A stretch of 64,000 nt of DNA from JAODBJ01 sp963782465 (GTDB lineage: Bacteria; Actinomycetota; Acidimicrobiia; IMCC26256; PALSA-610), in NCBI GenBank assembly GCA_963782465.1, contig CAWAJR010000005.1, forward strand, positions 124,001-188,000, given 5' to 3'. This document shows positions 54,599 through 64,000 of the stretch, one piece after another. The position numbers were made by a program, and so were the translations under genes. The notes below the pieces were generated by a model. That model saw only the letters and a program-made list of their open reading frames with translations, ran no database searches and had not been told where the DNA came from. Positions within the stretch are counted from its first letter, which is position 1, and each line of letters opens with the position of its first letter.

Positions 54599-57500
54599 AT
54601 GCTCGAGAACGCAGCGGCCCGTCGCAACAGCCCTTTCCTGGCCCGCCTGCAAGAGCGCGTGCTCGTCTTCGACGGCGCGTTCGGCACCTGGGTGCAAGCC
54701 CGCGACCTGCACGCCGACGACTTCGGCGGCGAGACGCTCGAAGGCTGCAACGAGTACCTCGTCATGACGCGACCCGATCTCATCGCGGAGATGCATCGCG
54801 AGTTCTTCGACATCGGTGTCGACGCGGTGGAGACCGCGACGTTCGGCGCGTTCCCGCTCGTGCTCAACGAGTACGGGATCGCCGAGCAAGCGTTCGAGAT
54901 CAACCGCCGGGCCGCGGAGATCGCGCGCGAGGTCGCGTCGGGCTTCTCCACCCCGGACCGCCCGCGCTTCGTCATCGGTTCGGTCGGCCCGGCACCCGCC
55001 TGCCGTCGCTGGGCCAGATCGCGTACGAAACGCTGCGCGACGACTACGAAGTGCAGTGCGACGGGCTGCTCGCCGGAGGCGTCGACGTCGTCCTCGTGGA
55101 AACCGTGTACGACCTGCTGCAGGCCAAAGCCGCGCTCAACGCGGCGAAACGGGCGATGGCGAAGGCGGGGCGCACCGTCCCGCTGATGGTGCAGGTCACC
55201 GTCGAGACCACGGGGCGCATGCTCGTCGGTTCGGAGATCGGCGCGGCGCTCACCGCGCTCGAAGCGCTGCAGCCCGACGTCATCGGCATGAACTGCGCGA
55301 CCGGTCCGGGCGAGATGACCGAGCACTTGCGCTACCTCTCGCAACACGCGCGCACGTTCCTCTCCTGCCTCCCGAACGCCGGGCTGCCTTCCGTCGTCGA
55401 CGGCCACACCCACTACGACCTCACGCCGGCACAACTCGCCGACGCGCACGAACGATTCGTGACGGAGTTCGGCGTCAACGTCGTCGGCGGTTGTTGCGGC
55501 ACGACACCCGCGCACCTGCAGGCCGTCGTCGAACGGGTCGGTGAACGCGCGCCGGTGGCGCGCAACCCCGAGTTCGAGCCCGGTTGCTCGTCGATCTACA
55601 GCCACGTTCCCTTCCACCAGGAGCTCAGCTACCTCGCGGTCGGTGAACGTACGAACGCGAACGGCTCGAAGAAGTTCCGGGAAGCGATGCTCGCCGAAGA
55701 CTGGGACACGTGCGTGCAGATGGCGCGCGAACAGGTGAAGGAAGGCGCGCACGTGCTCGACGTCTGCGTCGACTACGTCGGCCACGACGGCCGGGTCGAC
55801 ATGGAAGAGATCGCGAAACGCTTCGCGACGCAGGCGAGCCTCCCGCTGGTGTTCGACTCGACCGAACCGCAGGTGGTCGAAACCGGGCTGCGGCACCACG
55901 GCGGCAAGGCGATCATCAACTCGGCCAACCTCGAAGAAGGCGACGCCGAAGGCAAGCGCATGGACCGCGTCTTCCGGCTCGCGGCGGAGTACGGCGCGGC
56001 GGTGATCTGCCTCACGATCGACGAAGAGGGCCAGGCGCGTACCGCCGACTGGAAATTGCGCGTCGCGCACCGCCTCTACGACATCGCGACGCAGCGTTAC
56101 GGCCTCGACCCGACCGACCTCATCTTCGACGCGCTCACGTTCCCGCTGTCGACCGGCGACGACGACCTTCGCCGCGACGCGATGGAAACGATCGAGGCGA
56201 TCCGGAGGATCAAGTCGGAGCTGCCCGGCGCGTCGACGATCCTCGGCCTCTCGAACGTGTCGTTCGGCCTCAAACCGGCCGCCCGCCATGTGCTCAACAG
56301 CGTGTTCCTGCACGAGTGCCGCGAGGCCGGCCTCGACGCCGCGATCGTCCACGCCGCTCGCATCATGCCGACCCACCGCATCGACGAAGCCCAACGAGAA
56401 GCCGCGCTCGACCTCATCTACGACCGGCGGCGGGAGAACTACGACCCGCTCACCGAGTTCATGGCGAAGTTCGAAGGTGTCGAGGCGAGCACCGTCGAGC
56501 GCGAAGACCGGTCGGGATGGCCCGTCGCCGAACGGCTCAAGCACCGCATCATCGACGGCGACCGCGACGGCCTCGAGAACGACCTCGACGAGCAGCTGCA
56601 GACGATGCCCGCGCTCGGGATCGTGAACGACGTCTTGCTCGACGGCATGAAGGTCGTCGGCGAACTCTTCGGCGCGGGTGAGATGCAGTTGCCGTTCGTG
56701 CTGCAGAGCGCGGAGACGATGAAGACAGCCGTCGCGTTCCTCGAACCGCACATGGAACGCGTCGAGGGCGACACCGGCAAGGGCACCGTCGTGCTCGCGA
56801 CCGTCAAGGGCGACGTGCACGACATCGGCAAGAACCTCGTCGACATCATCCTCACCAACAACGGCTACACGGTGCACAACCTCGGCATCAAGGTGCCGGT
56901 CCACGACATGGTCGAGAAGGCCCAAGCGGTGAAGGCCGACGCGATCGGCATGAGCGGCCTGCTCGTGAAGAGCACGATCATCATGCGCGAGAACCTGCAG
57001 GAATTGAACGAACGGGGCCTGTCGTCGATCCCGGTGCTGCTCGGTGGTGCTGCGCTCACCCGCAACTACGTGGAAGTCGACCTGCGCGAGGTTTACGAAG
57101 GGCGCGTCTTCTACGGCAAGGACGCGTTCGAAGGCCTGCACACGATGGACACGCTCGTCCAGGGCACCCGGGCCGGAACGCTCCCACCGGAGTTCGGGCG
57201 CGAAGCGGGTGGGCGCAAGCTCCCCCCGCGCAAGAGCGAACGGGTCGACGAGGCGGTGGAGGTGCCCGCGCGCTCGGCGGTTGCCGCCGACGCGCCGGTG
57301 TTCACGCCACCGTTCCTCGGCGCGCGCGTCGCCAAAGGCATCCCCCTCGACGATGTCGCCGCGTACATCAACGAAACCGCCCTGTTCCGCAACCAGTGGC
57401 AGTTCCGCCCCGAGAAGGGCGGCAAGGAGAACGACGCGCAGTTCAAGGAACGGATCCGGCCGGTGTTGCGCCAGCAACTCGAGATCGCGCGGGCCGAAGG

Positions 57501-58089
57501 CCTGCTCAACCCGGCCGTCGTATGGGGCTACTTCGCGGTGAACGCCGAGGGCGACGACCTCGTCGTGTGGAAGGACGACGACCGCAGCCAGGAGTGGCTG
57601 CGTTTCAACTTCCCGCGGCAGCGGAAGGCGCCGTTCCACTGCATCAGCGACTTCTTCCGGTCGGTCGACTCCGGCGACGCCGACTACGCGGCGTTCCAGG
57701 TCGTGACGGTCGGGAGTCGCGCGTCGGAACGCGAGCGTGAGCTGTTCGCCGCCGACAAGTACCAGGACTACCTGCTCACCCACGGCTTGTCGGTCGAGAT
57801 GGCCGAAGCGCTGGCCGAGTACTGGCACCGGCGGGTGCGTGAGGAGTGGGGCTTCGCCGGCGAGGACGGCCCGAGCATCGCGGGCTTGTTCCGCCAGCAG
57901 TACCGGGGCTCGCGTTACTCGTGGGGCTACCCGGCGTGCCCCGACCTCGAAGAGCAGGCCAAGGCGGCCGAACTGCTCGAGGTCGAACGCATCGGCGTGT
58001 CGCTCACCGAGGAGTTCCACCTGGTGCCCGAACAGAGCACATCGGCGATCATCGTCCCGCACCCCGAAGCGAAGTACTTCGTCGTGTAG
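54599..58089 (+). CDS. metH: Cobalamin-dependent methionine synthase MetH, interrupted by a one-base frameshift
   Basis: MetH moves a methyl group from methyltetrahydrofolate via cobalamin to homocysteine. The modules are in order: homocysteine domain (VFDGAFGTWVQ; zinc GGCCGTTP), pterin domain (GERTNANGSKKF), helical cap, B12 domain (KGDVHDIGKNLVD, cobalt-binding histidine; MSGLLVKST) and the C-terminal reactivation domain (GYPACPD). The frame breaks at CCC 54988-54990 (sense GGCCC, at FVIGSVGP). The next conserved stretch (LPSLGQIAYETL) is in another frame. Length is one base short; repaired, about 1163 residues. The start ATG 54599 has weak ribosome-binding support. Confidence 0.95.
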
Positions 58090-58109
58090 CGGCCGCGCGA
58101 GCGGGCCGC
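58089..58109. terminator. GCGGCC/GGCCGC hairpin between convergent metH and AhpD-like genes
   Basis: Six-pair stem around a nine-base GC-rich loop, beginning at the last base of the metH stop and ending before the AhpD-like stop at 58118. Confidence 0.5.
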
Positions 58110-58117
58110 GCCGCGGG

Positions 58118-58480
58118 CTAGGCCGACTTGGCTTGCTGCTCGGCGGCGAACTCCTGGAACGCCCTGAACGCGAGCGGGCCGTAGCCACTCGCGGCCGGGC
58201 CACCGTCCATCACGACCGCGACACCGAGCGCCTCGGCAACCTCGGCCTCGGTCGCGCCGAGCGTCGCTACCGCCCGGGCGTGGTACGCGATGCAGGCTTC
58301 GCAGCCTTTCACGACCGAGATCACCAGCGCGACCAGTTCTTTGGTCCGCGACGGGAGCGCGCCGTCGGCGAAGGCGGCATCGTGCATCTCGCCGAAGCCC
58401 GCGTAGACGCCCGGCACCGCCCGGCGAAGGTCGCGTGTGGGCATGCGCAAGTCGCGCAGCAATTCGTGGCTGGTTGTCAT
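58118..58480 (-). CDS. Carboxymuconolactone decarboxylase/AhpD-like protein
   Basis: A 120-residue all-helical protein. The core KELVALVISVVKGCEACIAYHARAV has a Cys-X2-Cys and a histidine, like AhpD-type thiol redox proteins. Those reduce peroxiredoxin adaptors; other CMD members are decarboxylases. Normal length. A GGGAGGAG ribosome-binding site precedes ATG 58480. Downstream of the PEBP-like gene on the same strand. Confidence 0.85.
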   Translation of the reverse strand: MTTSHELLRDLRMPTRDLRRAVPGVYAGFGEMHDAAFADGALPSRTKELVALVISVVKGCEACIAYHARAVATLGATEAEVAEALGVAVVMDGGPAASGYGPLAFRAFQEFAAEQQAKSA

Positions 58481-58577
58481 GGTGACTCCTCCCGTCACCA
58501 TTGGCGCGCCTCGGGCCTCCACGTCGCCAGGGCCGAAGGCCCGGGCACCGGGCCGACAGTCCTCGCGGGTGCGGGGA

Positions 58578-59066
58578 TCAGAGGCCGAAGCGACCGACCG
58601 TCTCGCCCTTCGCGAGCACATGCCCGCGGGTCATGAAGTTGAACTTCGCGTAGGTCGTGGTCTCGTCGAGGTCGAGCTTCTGGTCGAGCGCCCACACCGC
58701 GAAGTGGTAGTGGTGCGGATCGTCGCCCGGCGGGGGCGCCATCCCGCCCCACTGGCTCTCGCCCCAGTCGGTGAAGCCGAGCGTGCTCCCCTTGGGGTTC
58801 TTGCCGCTCGCGCCCTGGCCGGCGTCGAGATGATCGAGGTCGGGCGAAAGGTTGAACAGGACCCAATGGACGAAACCGACGGTGGTCGGCGCGTCGGGGT
58901 CGTAGCAGGTGACCGCGAACGAAACCGTCCCCGCGGGGGCGCCACTCCACGAAAGATCAGGGCTGACGTTCTCACCTCCCGCGAAGGTGTGGGCCGCCGA
59001 CGTGGGGATCGTCTTCCCGTCCTCGAACAGCGTGCTCTCGACCTTGAGCGTGCCGGGTTCGGCCAC
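58578..59066 (-). CDS. YbhB/YbcL-type PEBP (Raf-kinase-inhibitor-like) protein
   Basis: A 162-residue phosphatidylethanolamine-binding-fold protein. The ligand-site motifs are CYDPDAPTTVGFVHWVLFNL and the later HHYHFAVWALD. No signal peptide is present, so it is cytosolic. Bacterial homologues have no settled function. Start GTG 59066. It lies 97 bases upstream of the AhpD-like gene. Confidence 0.88.
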   Translation of the reverse strand: MAEPGTLKVESTLFEDGKTIPTSAAHTFAGGENVSPDLSWSGAPAGTVSFAVTCYDPDAPTTVGFVHWVLFNLSPDLDHLDAGQGASGKNPKGSTLGFTDWGESQWGGMAPPPGDDPHHYHFAVWALDQKLDLDETTTYAKFNFMTRGHVLAKGETVGRFGL

Positions 59067-59163
59067 GATTGCTCGCTTTCATCCGCGGAGTTCTTCGTCG
59101 TGGTCTTACCACGCGACCTCGCGGGTGATACAGGCACGATCGACCACGTAGAGTGATTCCTTC

Positions 59164-60747
59164 ATGACGTCGACGGCCGCCCGTCCTGAACGCGAGAGCG
59201 TGCCGGGCGAAGATCCGGGAGCGGCGGGAGGGCGACGCTCACGAACCCGCCGCCCGGGCATCGGCGGCGTCGATGTACGCGTCGTGATCTTCGTGGCGTT
59301 CGTCGCGGTGATCGCCTTCACGATGGCGCGCCACGAGATGTGGCGCGACGAGTTGCAGGCATGGATGATCGCCCGGGCCAGCCATTCGGTACCGAACCTC
59401 CTCGACAACATCCGCTACGAGGGGCACCCCGCGCTCTGGTACCTGGTGCTGTTGCCGCTGGCGAAGATCACCACGGCACCGTGGATGATGCAGGTCGCGC
59501 AAGGCACGATCGCCGCGATCACCCTCGGCCTCGTGTTGTGGAAGGCGCCGTTCACCAACGTGCAGAAGGCCCTGTTCGCCGGCGGCTACTTCGTCGTGTT
59601 CGAGTACGGCACGTTGAGCCGCGGCTACTCGCTCGGGTTCCTGTTCATCGCGGCGACGTGCGTGGTCGCCGGCACATCACGACGCTGGCCGTGGTGCGGC
59701 GTGACCCTCGCGCTGCTCGCGCTCACGAGCGCGTTCGACGCGCTGGTCGCGGCCGCGTTGCTCCTGGGACTGACGATCGACGAACTCGTGCGGCGACGAA
59801 ACGGCGAGCGCTCCGTGCCACTCGTGGCTGTCGCCGTCGGCTGCGGCGCGGCGATCGCCGGCCTCGCGCTGTCGTACGCGGAAGCGGCACCCCCGGGCGA
59901 CGCCGGCGTGTACAAGTCGTGGAACACGTCGTTCAATTCGGCGCTGGCGCGCACGTCGCTCGCCTCGATCTCACGGGCCATCATCCCGATCCCGAAGTTC
60001 CAGCGTGAATGGTGGAACACCAGCATCTTCGACGGCGTCACGGCCGCGTCCGCGCTCCTGGGTGTGCTGCTCGTGGCCGGCATCGCCTGGCTGTTACGCC
60101 GCCGGCCCGGCGCCTGCGCGACATGGGTCGCGGGTGCCGTGCTCGTCGTCGGGTTCTTGTACTCGAAGATCCAGTACGCGAGCGCGTCGCGCTACAACGG
60201 GCACATCTTCCTCGCGCTGGTCGCGGCGCTGTGGCTCGTCCCGGTGATGGCCACGACGACGCGCGGCGACGATGCCTCGACGGCGCGGCTCCGCTCACGT
60301 CTGTGGACCGGCATCCTGGTGCTCCAGTTGATCGCCGGAATGTTCGTCGTGGCCGTCGACTGGGTCGAACCCTTCTCGAACGGTCGCGACGTCGCCGACT
60401 ACATCGAGCAACACCACCTGCAGCACGCGATCATCATCGGCCAACCCGACGTTTCGGCATCCACCGTCGCCGCCTACCTGAACCGCGACGTGTACTACCC
60501 CGCCGGTGAACGCTTCGGCCGTTACATCCTCTGGGACCAGAACCGCAAAGATCGCACCGCCCCCTTACGCGAGATCATCCGGCGGATCGCCGACGGCACG
60601 AGCGCACCGGTGCTCCTCCTGATCAACCATCCCATCAACCTGAAGGTCGCCAACGCGTTCCGGCTCGAACCGCTCGCCGCGTTCGACAACGGCGTCGTGC
60701 CCGACGAGCACTTCTGGCTCTACCGCGTCGTCGGCCTCGCCCGCTGA
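59164..60747 (+). CDS. Polytopic membrane protein, GT-C glycosyltransferase-like
   Basis: A 527-residue membrane protein with about ten helices. The luminal-loop motif MWRDELQAWMIARASHSVPNLLDNIRYEGHPALWYLVL (an acidic residue between the first two helices and a YEGHP segment) is typical of uncharacterised GT39-like bacterial membrane enzymes. A soluble C-terminal part (about 400-527) follows. It probably transfers sugars from a polyprenyl donor (inference). The N-terminal 40 residues are basic and low in complexity. The stop overlaps the first base of palindrome copy 2. Confidence 0.75.
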   Translation: MTSTAARPERESVPGEDPGAAGGRRSRTRRPGIGGVDVRVVIFVAFVAVIAFTMARHEMWRDELQAWMIARASHSVPNLLDNIRYEGHPALWYLVLLPLAKITTAPWMMQVAQGTIAAITLGLVLWKAPFTNVQKALFAGGYFVVFEYGTLSRGYSLGFLFIAATCVVAGTSRRWPWCGVTLALLALTSAFDALVAAALLLGLTIDELVRRRNGERSVPLVAVAVGCGAAIAGLALSYAEAAPPGDAGVYKSWNTSFNSALARTSLASISRAIIPIPKFQREWWNTSIFDGVTAASALLGVLLVAGIAWLLRRRPGACATWVAGAVLVVGFLYSKIQYASASRYNGHIFLALVAALWLVPVMATTTRGDDASTARLRSRLWTGILVLQLIAGMFVVAVDWVEPFSNGRDVADYIEQHHLQHAIIIGQPDVSASTVAAYLNRDVYYPAGERFGRYILWDQNRKDRTAPLREIIRRIADGTSAPVLLLINHPINLKVANAFRLEPLAAFDNGVVPDEHFWLYRVVGLAR

Positions 60748-60793
60748 CGTGCGTCGATAGCTATCGCATAGCGATAGCTATCGACGCCTGTCG
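60747..60793. repeat. 47-bp repeat copy 2, containing a perfect 17-bp stem with 3-base loop
   Basis: Identical over 47 bases to 6522-6568, with stems at 60751-60767 and 60771-60787. Again between convergent gene ends (the GT-C protein and the membrane protein ending at 60796). Identity ends within one to four bases of the stem on each side. Confidence 0.9.
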
Positions 60794-60795
60794 GG

Positions 60796-61686
60796 TTACG
60801 GGGAGAGGACGGCGCGAGCGACGAGGTCGGTGCCGAACGCGGTGAGGATCGCGAGGTAGAGCAGGCCGGTCGCGGCCATCACCGCCGAGTAGTAGCGCTC
60901 CTTGAGCGCGAGCCACGTGACGCCGACGAGGGCGATGGTGGTGACCGCCGAGACGAGCCAGACCCACGCGAGCAAACCGCCGTAACCGTCGTCGATGGTG
61001 CCGCTGAACACCTGGAACATCCCCGTCGGCCAGCAGAACGCGAGCACCTCGATGGGCCACAACAGCGCGTTGGCCAGCACCAGCTGGCGCAACGGGTCGC
61101 GGCGCAAACCGGGCTGCACCAGGTACCAGTGCCCGAGCAGCATCGCGTCGCTCACCGCGCCGAGGAACGCTGCGCCGACGAGCAACCGCACCGCCGCGAG
61201 GAGGTAGGGGCCGCCGGCGAACACGGCGGTCGCGAGGAGCCCGGCCGCACCCAGCGCGGGGGCGATCAGGTCGAGGGCGGGCGGGAACTCCTTCGCGTCA
61301 GCCGGCGGTGACGAGCCGTCGCCCGCCCCGGGCTCGACCTCCGCGCCGGCCCGCACCATCGCGGCGACCCGGTCACGCTTGCGCTCCTGCTCGGCGCGTT
61401 GGCCCCGCACGCCCGCTTTGCGGCGGACGACCGACACCACGAGCGCGGCGACCGCCGCGAGCACCACGCCGATCGCGGCGGCCAGTGCGACCGCGGACGC
61501 GCCACGGTGCGCGCCGGCAGAACGGGTTGCGAACACCGCGATGGCACCGGCGGCGAGCGTGCCGTAGACGCAACGCAACAACCATCCGTAACCGATCCCC
61601 ACCTCGCGCCGGCGCGTCGTGACCCACAGGAACAGCAGGCCACCGCTGGCCCACTGCAACAGGAACGCACCGCCGTCGAGTTTCAC
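60796..61686 (-). CDS. Uncharacterised polytopic membrane protein (296 aa)
   Basis: About seven to eight hydrophobic helices (GGAFLLQWASGGLLFLWV, ASAVALAAAIGVVLAAVAALVVSVV, LLAAVRLLVGAAFLGAVSDAMLLG, GLLAWVWLVSAVTTIALVGVTWLAL). A charged cytoplasmic loop of about 45 residues (about 88-140) lies in the middle. I do not recognise the family. Start GTG 61686; the M24 peptidase gene ends 24 bases upstream on the same strand. Confidence 0.7.
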   Translation of the reverse strand: MKLDGGAFLLQWASGGLLFLWVTTRRREVGIGYGWLLRCVYGTLAAGAIAVFATRSAGAHRGASAVALAAAIGVVLAAVAALVVSVVRRKAGVRGQRAEQERKRDRVAAMVRAGAEVEPGAGDGSSPPADAKEFPPALDLIAPALGAAGLLATAVFAGGPYLLAAVRLLVGAAFLGAVSDAMLLGHWYLVQPGLRRDPLRQLVLANALLWPIEVLAFCWPTGMFQVFSGTIDDGYGGLLAWVWLVSAVTTIALVGVTWLALKERYYSAVMAATGLLYLAILTAFGTDLVARAVLSP

Positions 61687-61709
61687 GCGGGCCCTTCACG
61701 CGGCTTCGT

Positions 61710-62795
61710 TCATGACACGACGGCGAGATCGCGCGGCGCGAGGTTGAGCCGCCGGGGGCCGTCGGCCGTGGCCACCACGATGTCTTCCAACCGCACACCG
61801 AACCGTTCGGGGATATAGATGCCGGGCTCGACGCTGAATGCATGACCGGCCACGAGCGCGGTCGTGTTCCCGGCGACCATGTAGGGATCTTCGTGTGCCT
61901 CGGTCCCGATGCCGTGACCGACCCGGTGAATGAAGTACTCGCCATACCCTGCGGCCGCGATCGCTTGCCGCGCCGCCGCGTCGACCTGCTCGCAGGGCGT
62001 CCCGACGGTTGCGGCCTGCACCGCTCGTTCCTGCGCGTCGACCAGCACGGCGTACACCTCTTGCACCTCGGGTGCCGGATCGCCGACAACGAACATCCGA
62101 GTGATGTCGGAGCAGTAGCCGTTCATCGTGCCGCCGAAATCGCACAGCACGACATCTCCCGGCGCGACCACACGGTCGCCGGGCTCGTGATGGGGGCTCG
62201 CCGCGTTCGCGCTCGCCGCGACGATCGCGAAGTTGGCCCGCTGATGACCGAGCGCAAGCATGCGTTCGACGAGTTCACGGTGAAGGTCGAGTTCGGTACG
62301 ACCCGAGAACCGGGCAGTGCGCAGGTCGTGCGCAATCTGGTCGACGGCGTGCGCGGCACAGGTGAGCGCGTCGATCTCGGCGGCGTCCTTCACCGCGCGC
62401 AACGGTCCGGTGACGGGGGACGCCCGGCGGAACTCGGTGGCCGGCATCGCCGCCTCGAGATCGAGCACGAAGCGCGCCCACGTGTGGTCGCCGATGGCGA
62501 CGACGGCCGGGCGGTTCGCGAGCCGCGCGACGAGCGCAACGGGGTCGTCGGTTTCGTCCCACGGCACGATCTCGAACAGGTCGGGGCGGGCGCTCACGCG
62601 TGGCGCTTCGAGTCGCGGCACGACGAGTTTCGCCTCGCCCGAACGCGGCAGGACGAACATCGTGAGCCGTTCGAGCGGCATCGCTTCGTACCCGGTGAAG
62701 TACGGCAGGTCGGCCCCGACGCTCAGCATCAACACGTCGACGCCGAGGGCGTCCATGCGCGCCCGGGCGCGCTCAACCCGGTCGGCGTAGCTCAC
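61710..62795 (-). CDS. M24-family metallopeptidase, Xaa-Pro dipeptidase/aminopeptidase-like
   Basis: A 361-residue two-domain protein: a creatinase-like N-domain and a pita-bread catalytic domain. Dinuclear metal ligands lie in VLCDFGGTMNGYCSDITRMF, HRVGHGIGTEAHEDP, FSVEPGIYIP and VRLEDIVVAT. It should hydrolyse Xaa-Pro bonds. Start GTG 62795 overlaps the stop of the PPOX-fold gene by four bases (GTGA), so the two are co-translated. Confidence 0.92.
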   Translation of the reverse strand: MSYADRVERARARMDALGVDVLMLSVGADLPYFTGYEAMPLERLTMFVLPRSGEAKLVVPRLEAPRVSARPDLFEIVPWDETDDPVALVARLANRPAVVAIGDHTWARFVLDLEAAMPATEFRRASPVTGPLRAVKDAAEIDALTCAAHAVDQIAHDLRTARFSGRTELDLHRELVERMLALGHQRANFAIVAASANAASPHHEPGDRVVAPGDVVLCDFGGTMNGYCSDITRMFVVGDPAPEVQEVYAVLVDAQERAVQAATVGTPCEQVDAAARQAIAAAGYGEYFIHRVGHGIGTEAHEDPYMVAGNTTALVAGHAFSVEPGIYIPERFGVRLEDIVVATADGPRRLNLAPRDLAVVS

Positions 62796-63334
62796 ACGCT
62801 CAGCCCCGGCAGGCCGTCGATGCTGCGCGCGTTCTTGCTCGCGCGGTACTCGGGGAGCGCGCCGTCGCCCTTGGCACGCGCCCAGTCGAGGAGGCGATCA
62901 CGATCGCCTTCCAACCCCATCAACGGCACCGAGTAGCCGCACGACGTCGACACCCGTTCGACCTCGACGTCGATGATGGAGCGGCTGCCCGGCAGTTCGT
63001 CGAAGTGGCATACCAACTCGTCGTAGCCGGCGCTGCCGATCGGGTGCGCGGTGCCGCGGCCGTAGACGCGCAGGATGCGCGGGTTCCCCTGGAAGGCGCA
63101 CCACATCAAGGTGATGCGCCCGTTGTCGCGCAGGTGGGCGATCGTCTCGACACCGCTCCCGGTGAGGTCGAGGTAGGCGACGCGGCGCGGGCCGAGAACG
63201 CGAAGCGAGTCGTACCCCTTCGGCGAGAGGTTGACGTGACCACCGTTGTCCGGAGCGGTCGCGACGAAGAAGATCGGTTGTTCGGCGATCCACGAAGCGA
63301 ATTCGGCCGTGATGTCGTCGTGCACTGCACCCAT
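62792..63334 (-). CDS. Pyridoxamine 5'-phosphate oxidase-fold flavin protein
   Basis: A 180-residue split-barrel protein (FFVATAPDNGGHVNLSPKGYDSLRVLGPRRVAYLDLTGSGVETIAHLRDNGRITLMW). Family members bind FMN or F420. The pattern is that of the actinobacterial group with uncertain substrates rather than true PdxH. Starts at ATG 63334 and overlaps the M24 peptidase gene by four bases. Confidence 0.87.
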   Translation of the reverse strand: MGAVHDDITAEFASWIAEQPIFFVATAPDNGGHVNLSPKGYDSLRVLGPRRVAYLDLTGSGVETIAHLRDNGRITLMWCAFQGNPRILRVYGRGTAHPIGSAGYDELVCHFDELPGSRSIIDVEVERVSTSCGYSVPLMGLEGDRDRLLDWARAKGDGALPEYRASKNARSIDGLPGLSV

Positions 63335-63391
63335 GCGGACAATTCTCGCAGGCCGCTGCGCCTCGCTCCGGTTCGGGCCGCGGGAATGGGT

Positions 63392-64000
63392 TCAGGCAAC
63401 GACGGAACCGGCCGTCGCGCCGGCCGCATCGCCTACGCCGGCCGCGTCGGTCGCGGCGCGGGCGTGGTACGACGAGCGCACCAGCGGCCCCGATTCCACG
63501 TGGGCGAAGCCGAGCGACTCGCCGTAGGCGCCGATCGCGGCGAACTCCTCGGGCGTCCACCATTTCACCACCGGCAGGTGGTGCGCGGTCGGGCGCAGGT
63601 ACTGACCGAGGGTGACGATGTCGACCCCGGCCCCGCGCAGATCGGCGAGCGCGCCCCGTACCTCGTCGCCGGTTTCCCCCATGCCGAGAATGAGCCCCGA
63701 CTTGGTGACGAGCCCGGCGTTCTTCGCCCGGGCCAGCACCGACAACGAACGCGCGTAGCCGGCCGAGGGTCGAGCCGCGCGTTGGAGGCGCGCGACCGTC
63801 TCCAGGTTGTGGTTCAACACGTCGGGGCGGGCGTCGAAAATCGCCGCGAGGGAGGCGTCGTCGCCACGGCAGTCGGAGATGAGCAATTCGATACGGGTGA
63901 GCGGGCTGAGCGCACGGATCTCGCGCACGGTCTCGGCGAAGGCGTGCGCGCCGCCGTCGGGGAGGTCGTCGCGCGCCACGCAGGTGACAACCACGTGCGC
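63392..64000 (-). CDS. lipA: Lipoyl synthase LipA, 3' part (start off window)
   Basis: About 202 residues of the C-terminal part, running off the window's right end. The motifs VTCVARDDLPDGGAHAFAETVREIR, PDVLNHNLETVARLQR, SGLILGMGETGDEV, TLGQYLRPTAHHLPVVKWWTPEEF and VESGPLVRSSYHA are diagnostic. The radical-SAM CxxxCxxC motif lies upstream, outside the window. LipA inserts two sulfurs into octanoyl groups to make lipoate. The last 25 residues (Ala/Gly-rich) extend past the usual end. Confidence 0.95.
   Translation of the reverse strand, partial: AHVVVTCVARDDLPDGGAHAFAETVREIRALSPLTRIELLISDCRGDDASLAAIFDARPDVLNHNLETVARLQRAARPSAGYARSLSVLARAKNAGLVTKSGLILGMGETGDEVRGALADLRGAGVDIVTLGQYLRPTAHHLPVVKWWTPEEFAAIGAYGESLGFAHVESGPLVRSSYHARAATDAAGVGDAAGATAGSVVA

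Overview
The window is a dense, very GC-rich bacterial chromosome segment. Almost every gene starts with ATG or GTG and stops with TGA. The content points to a high-GC actinobacterium, most probably class Acidimicrobiia (inference). Supporting signs are a putative F420-dependent LLM-class oxidoreductase, a PASTA-type Ser/Thr kinase, the gene neighbourhood cysteine desulfurase / mnmA / small MetE-like protein / ligA, a Rieske oxygenase with a TetR regulator, and a cell-wall L,D-transpeptidase carrying Gly-Tyr-Trp repeats. I see no phage, transposase, CRISPR array, rRNA or tRNA. Apart from one long palindrome and a loose hairpin family, the segment reads as stable chromosome.

Layout. 1-6.5 kb: the end of a Rieske oxygenase gene, a TetR regulator, a CrtI-like FAD oxidoreductase, a solute-binding protein, a methyltransferase and an LLM oxidoreductase. 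6.5-11 kb: gatCAB (on the minus strand), a dicluster ferredoxin, an SCP2-like protein and a possible pair of coupled small genes. 11-20.9 kb: an SDR enzyme, a PASTA kinase, ligA, a MetE-like protein, a membrane protein, mnmA and a cysteine desulfurase. 20.9-28.7 kb: a Lon-like (S16) lipoprotein, an alpha/beta hydrolase, meaB and methylmalonyl-CoA mutase, and a membrane glycosyltransferase. 28.7-38 kb: a sulfotransferase, a truncated globin, surface and FHA proteins, a 2-oxoglutarate oxygenase, acetate kinase with phosphoketolase, and a sirtuin. 38-46 kb: a 992-residue HTH/ATPase/TPR regulator followed by a YjfB-like protein and a serine hydrolase, then a rhodanese-MoeB fusion, an L,D-transpeptidase and a TMEM175-like channel. 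46-54.4 kb: a minus-strand run of cupredoxin/beta-helix protein, leucyl aminopeptidase, cobalamin adenosyltransferase, a kinase-like protein with broken catalytic motifs, and a trypsin/FG-GAP protein. 54.6-64 kb: metH, AhpD-like, PEBP-like, a glycosyltransferase, a membrane protein, an M24 peptidase, a PPOX-fold protein and the 3' part of lipA.

Shared pathways. Cobalamin use recurs: an adenosyltransferase makes AdoCbl, methylmalonyl-CoA mutase with its chaperone MeaB uses it, and MetH uses methylcobalamin. Sulfur transfer recurs too: cysteine desulfurase feeds MnmA, and rhodanese-MoeB handles sulfur-carrier activation. Phosphoketolase and acetate kinase form a short route from sugar phosphates to acetate plus ATP.

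The most striking non-gene signal is a repeated sequence lesion. Six genes (FAD oxidoreductase, PASTA kinase, mnmA, pepA, cobalamin adenosyltransferase, metH) are each broken by loss of a single base, and in all six the break lies at sense-strand GGCCC inside a Gly-Pro codon pair. Several of these genes are normally essential, so a systematic sequencing error is the likeliest reason. ligA has a seventh break of a different kind. Other notable structures are two identical 47-bp copies of a perfect 17-bp palindrome between convergent genes 54 kb apart, four two-tier terminator-like hairpins, and four perfect operator-like dyads upstream of genes.
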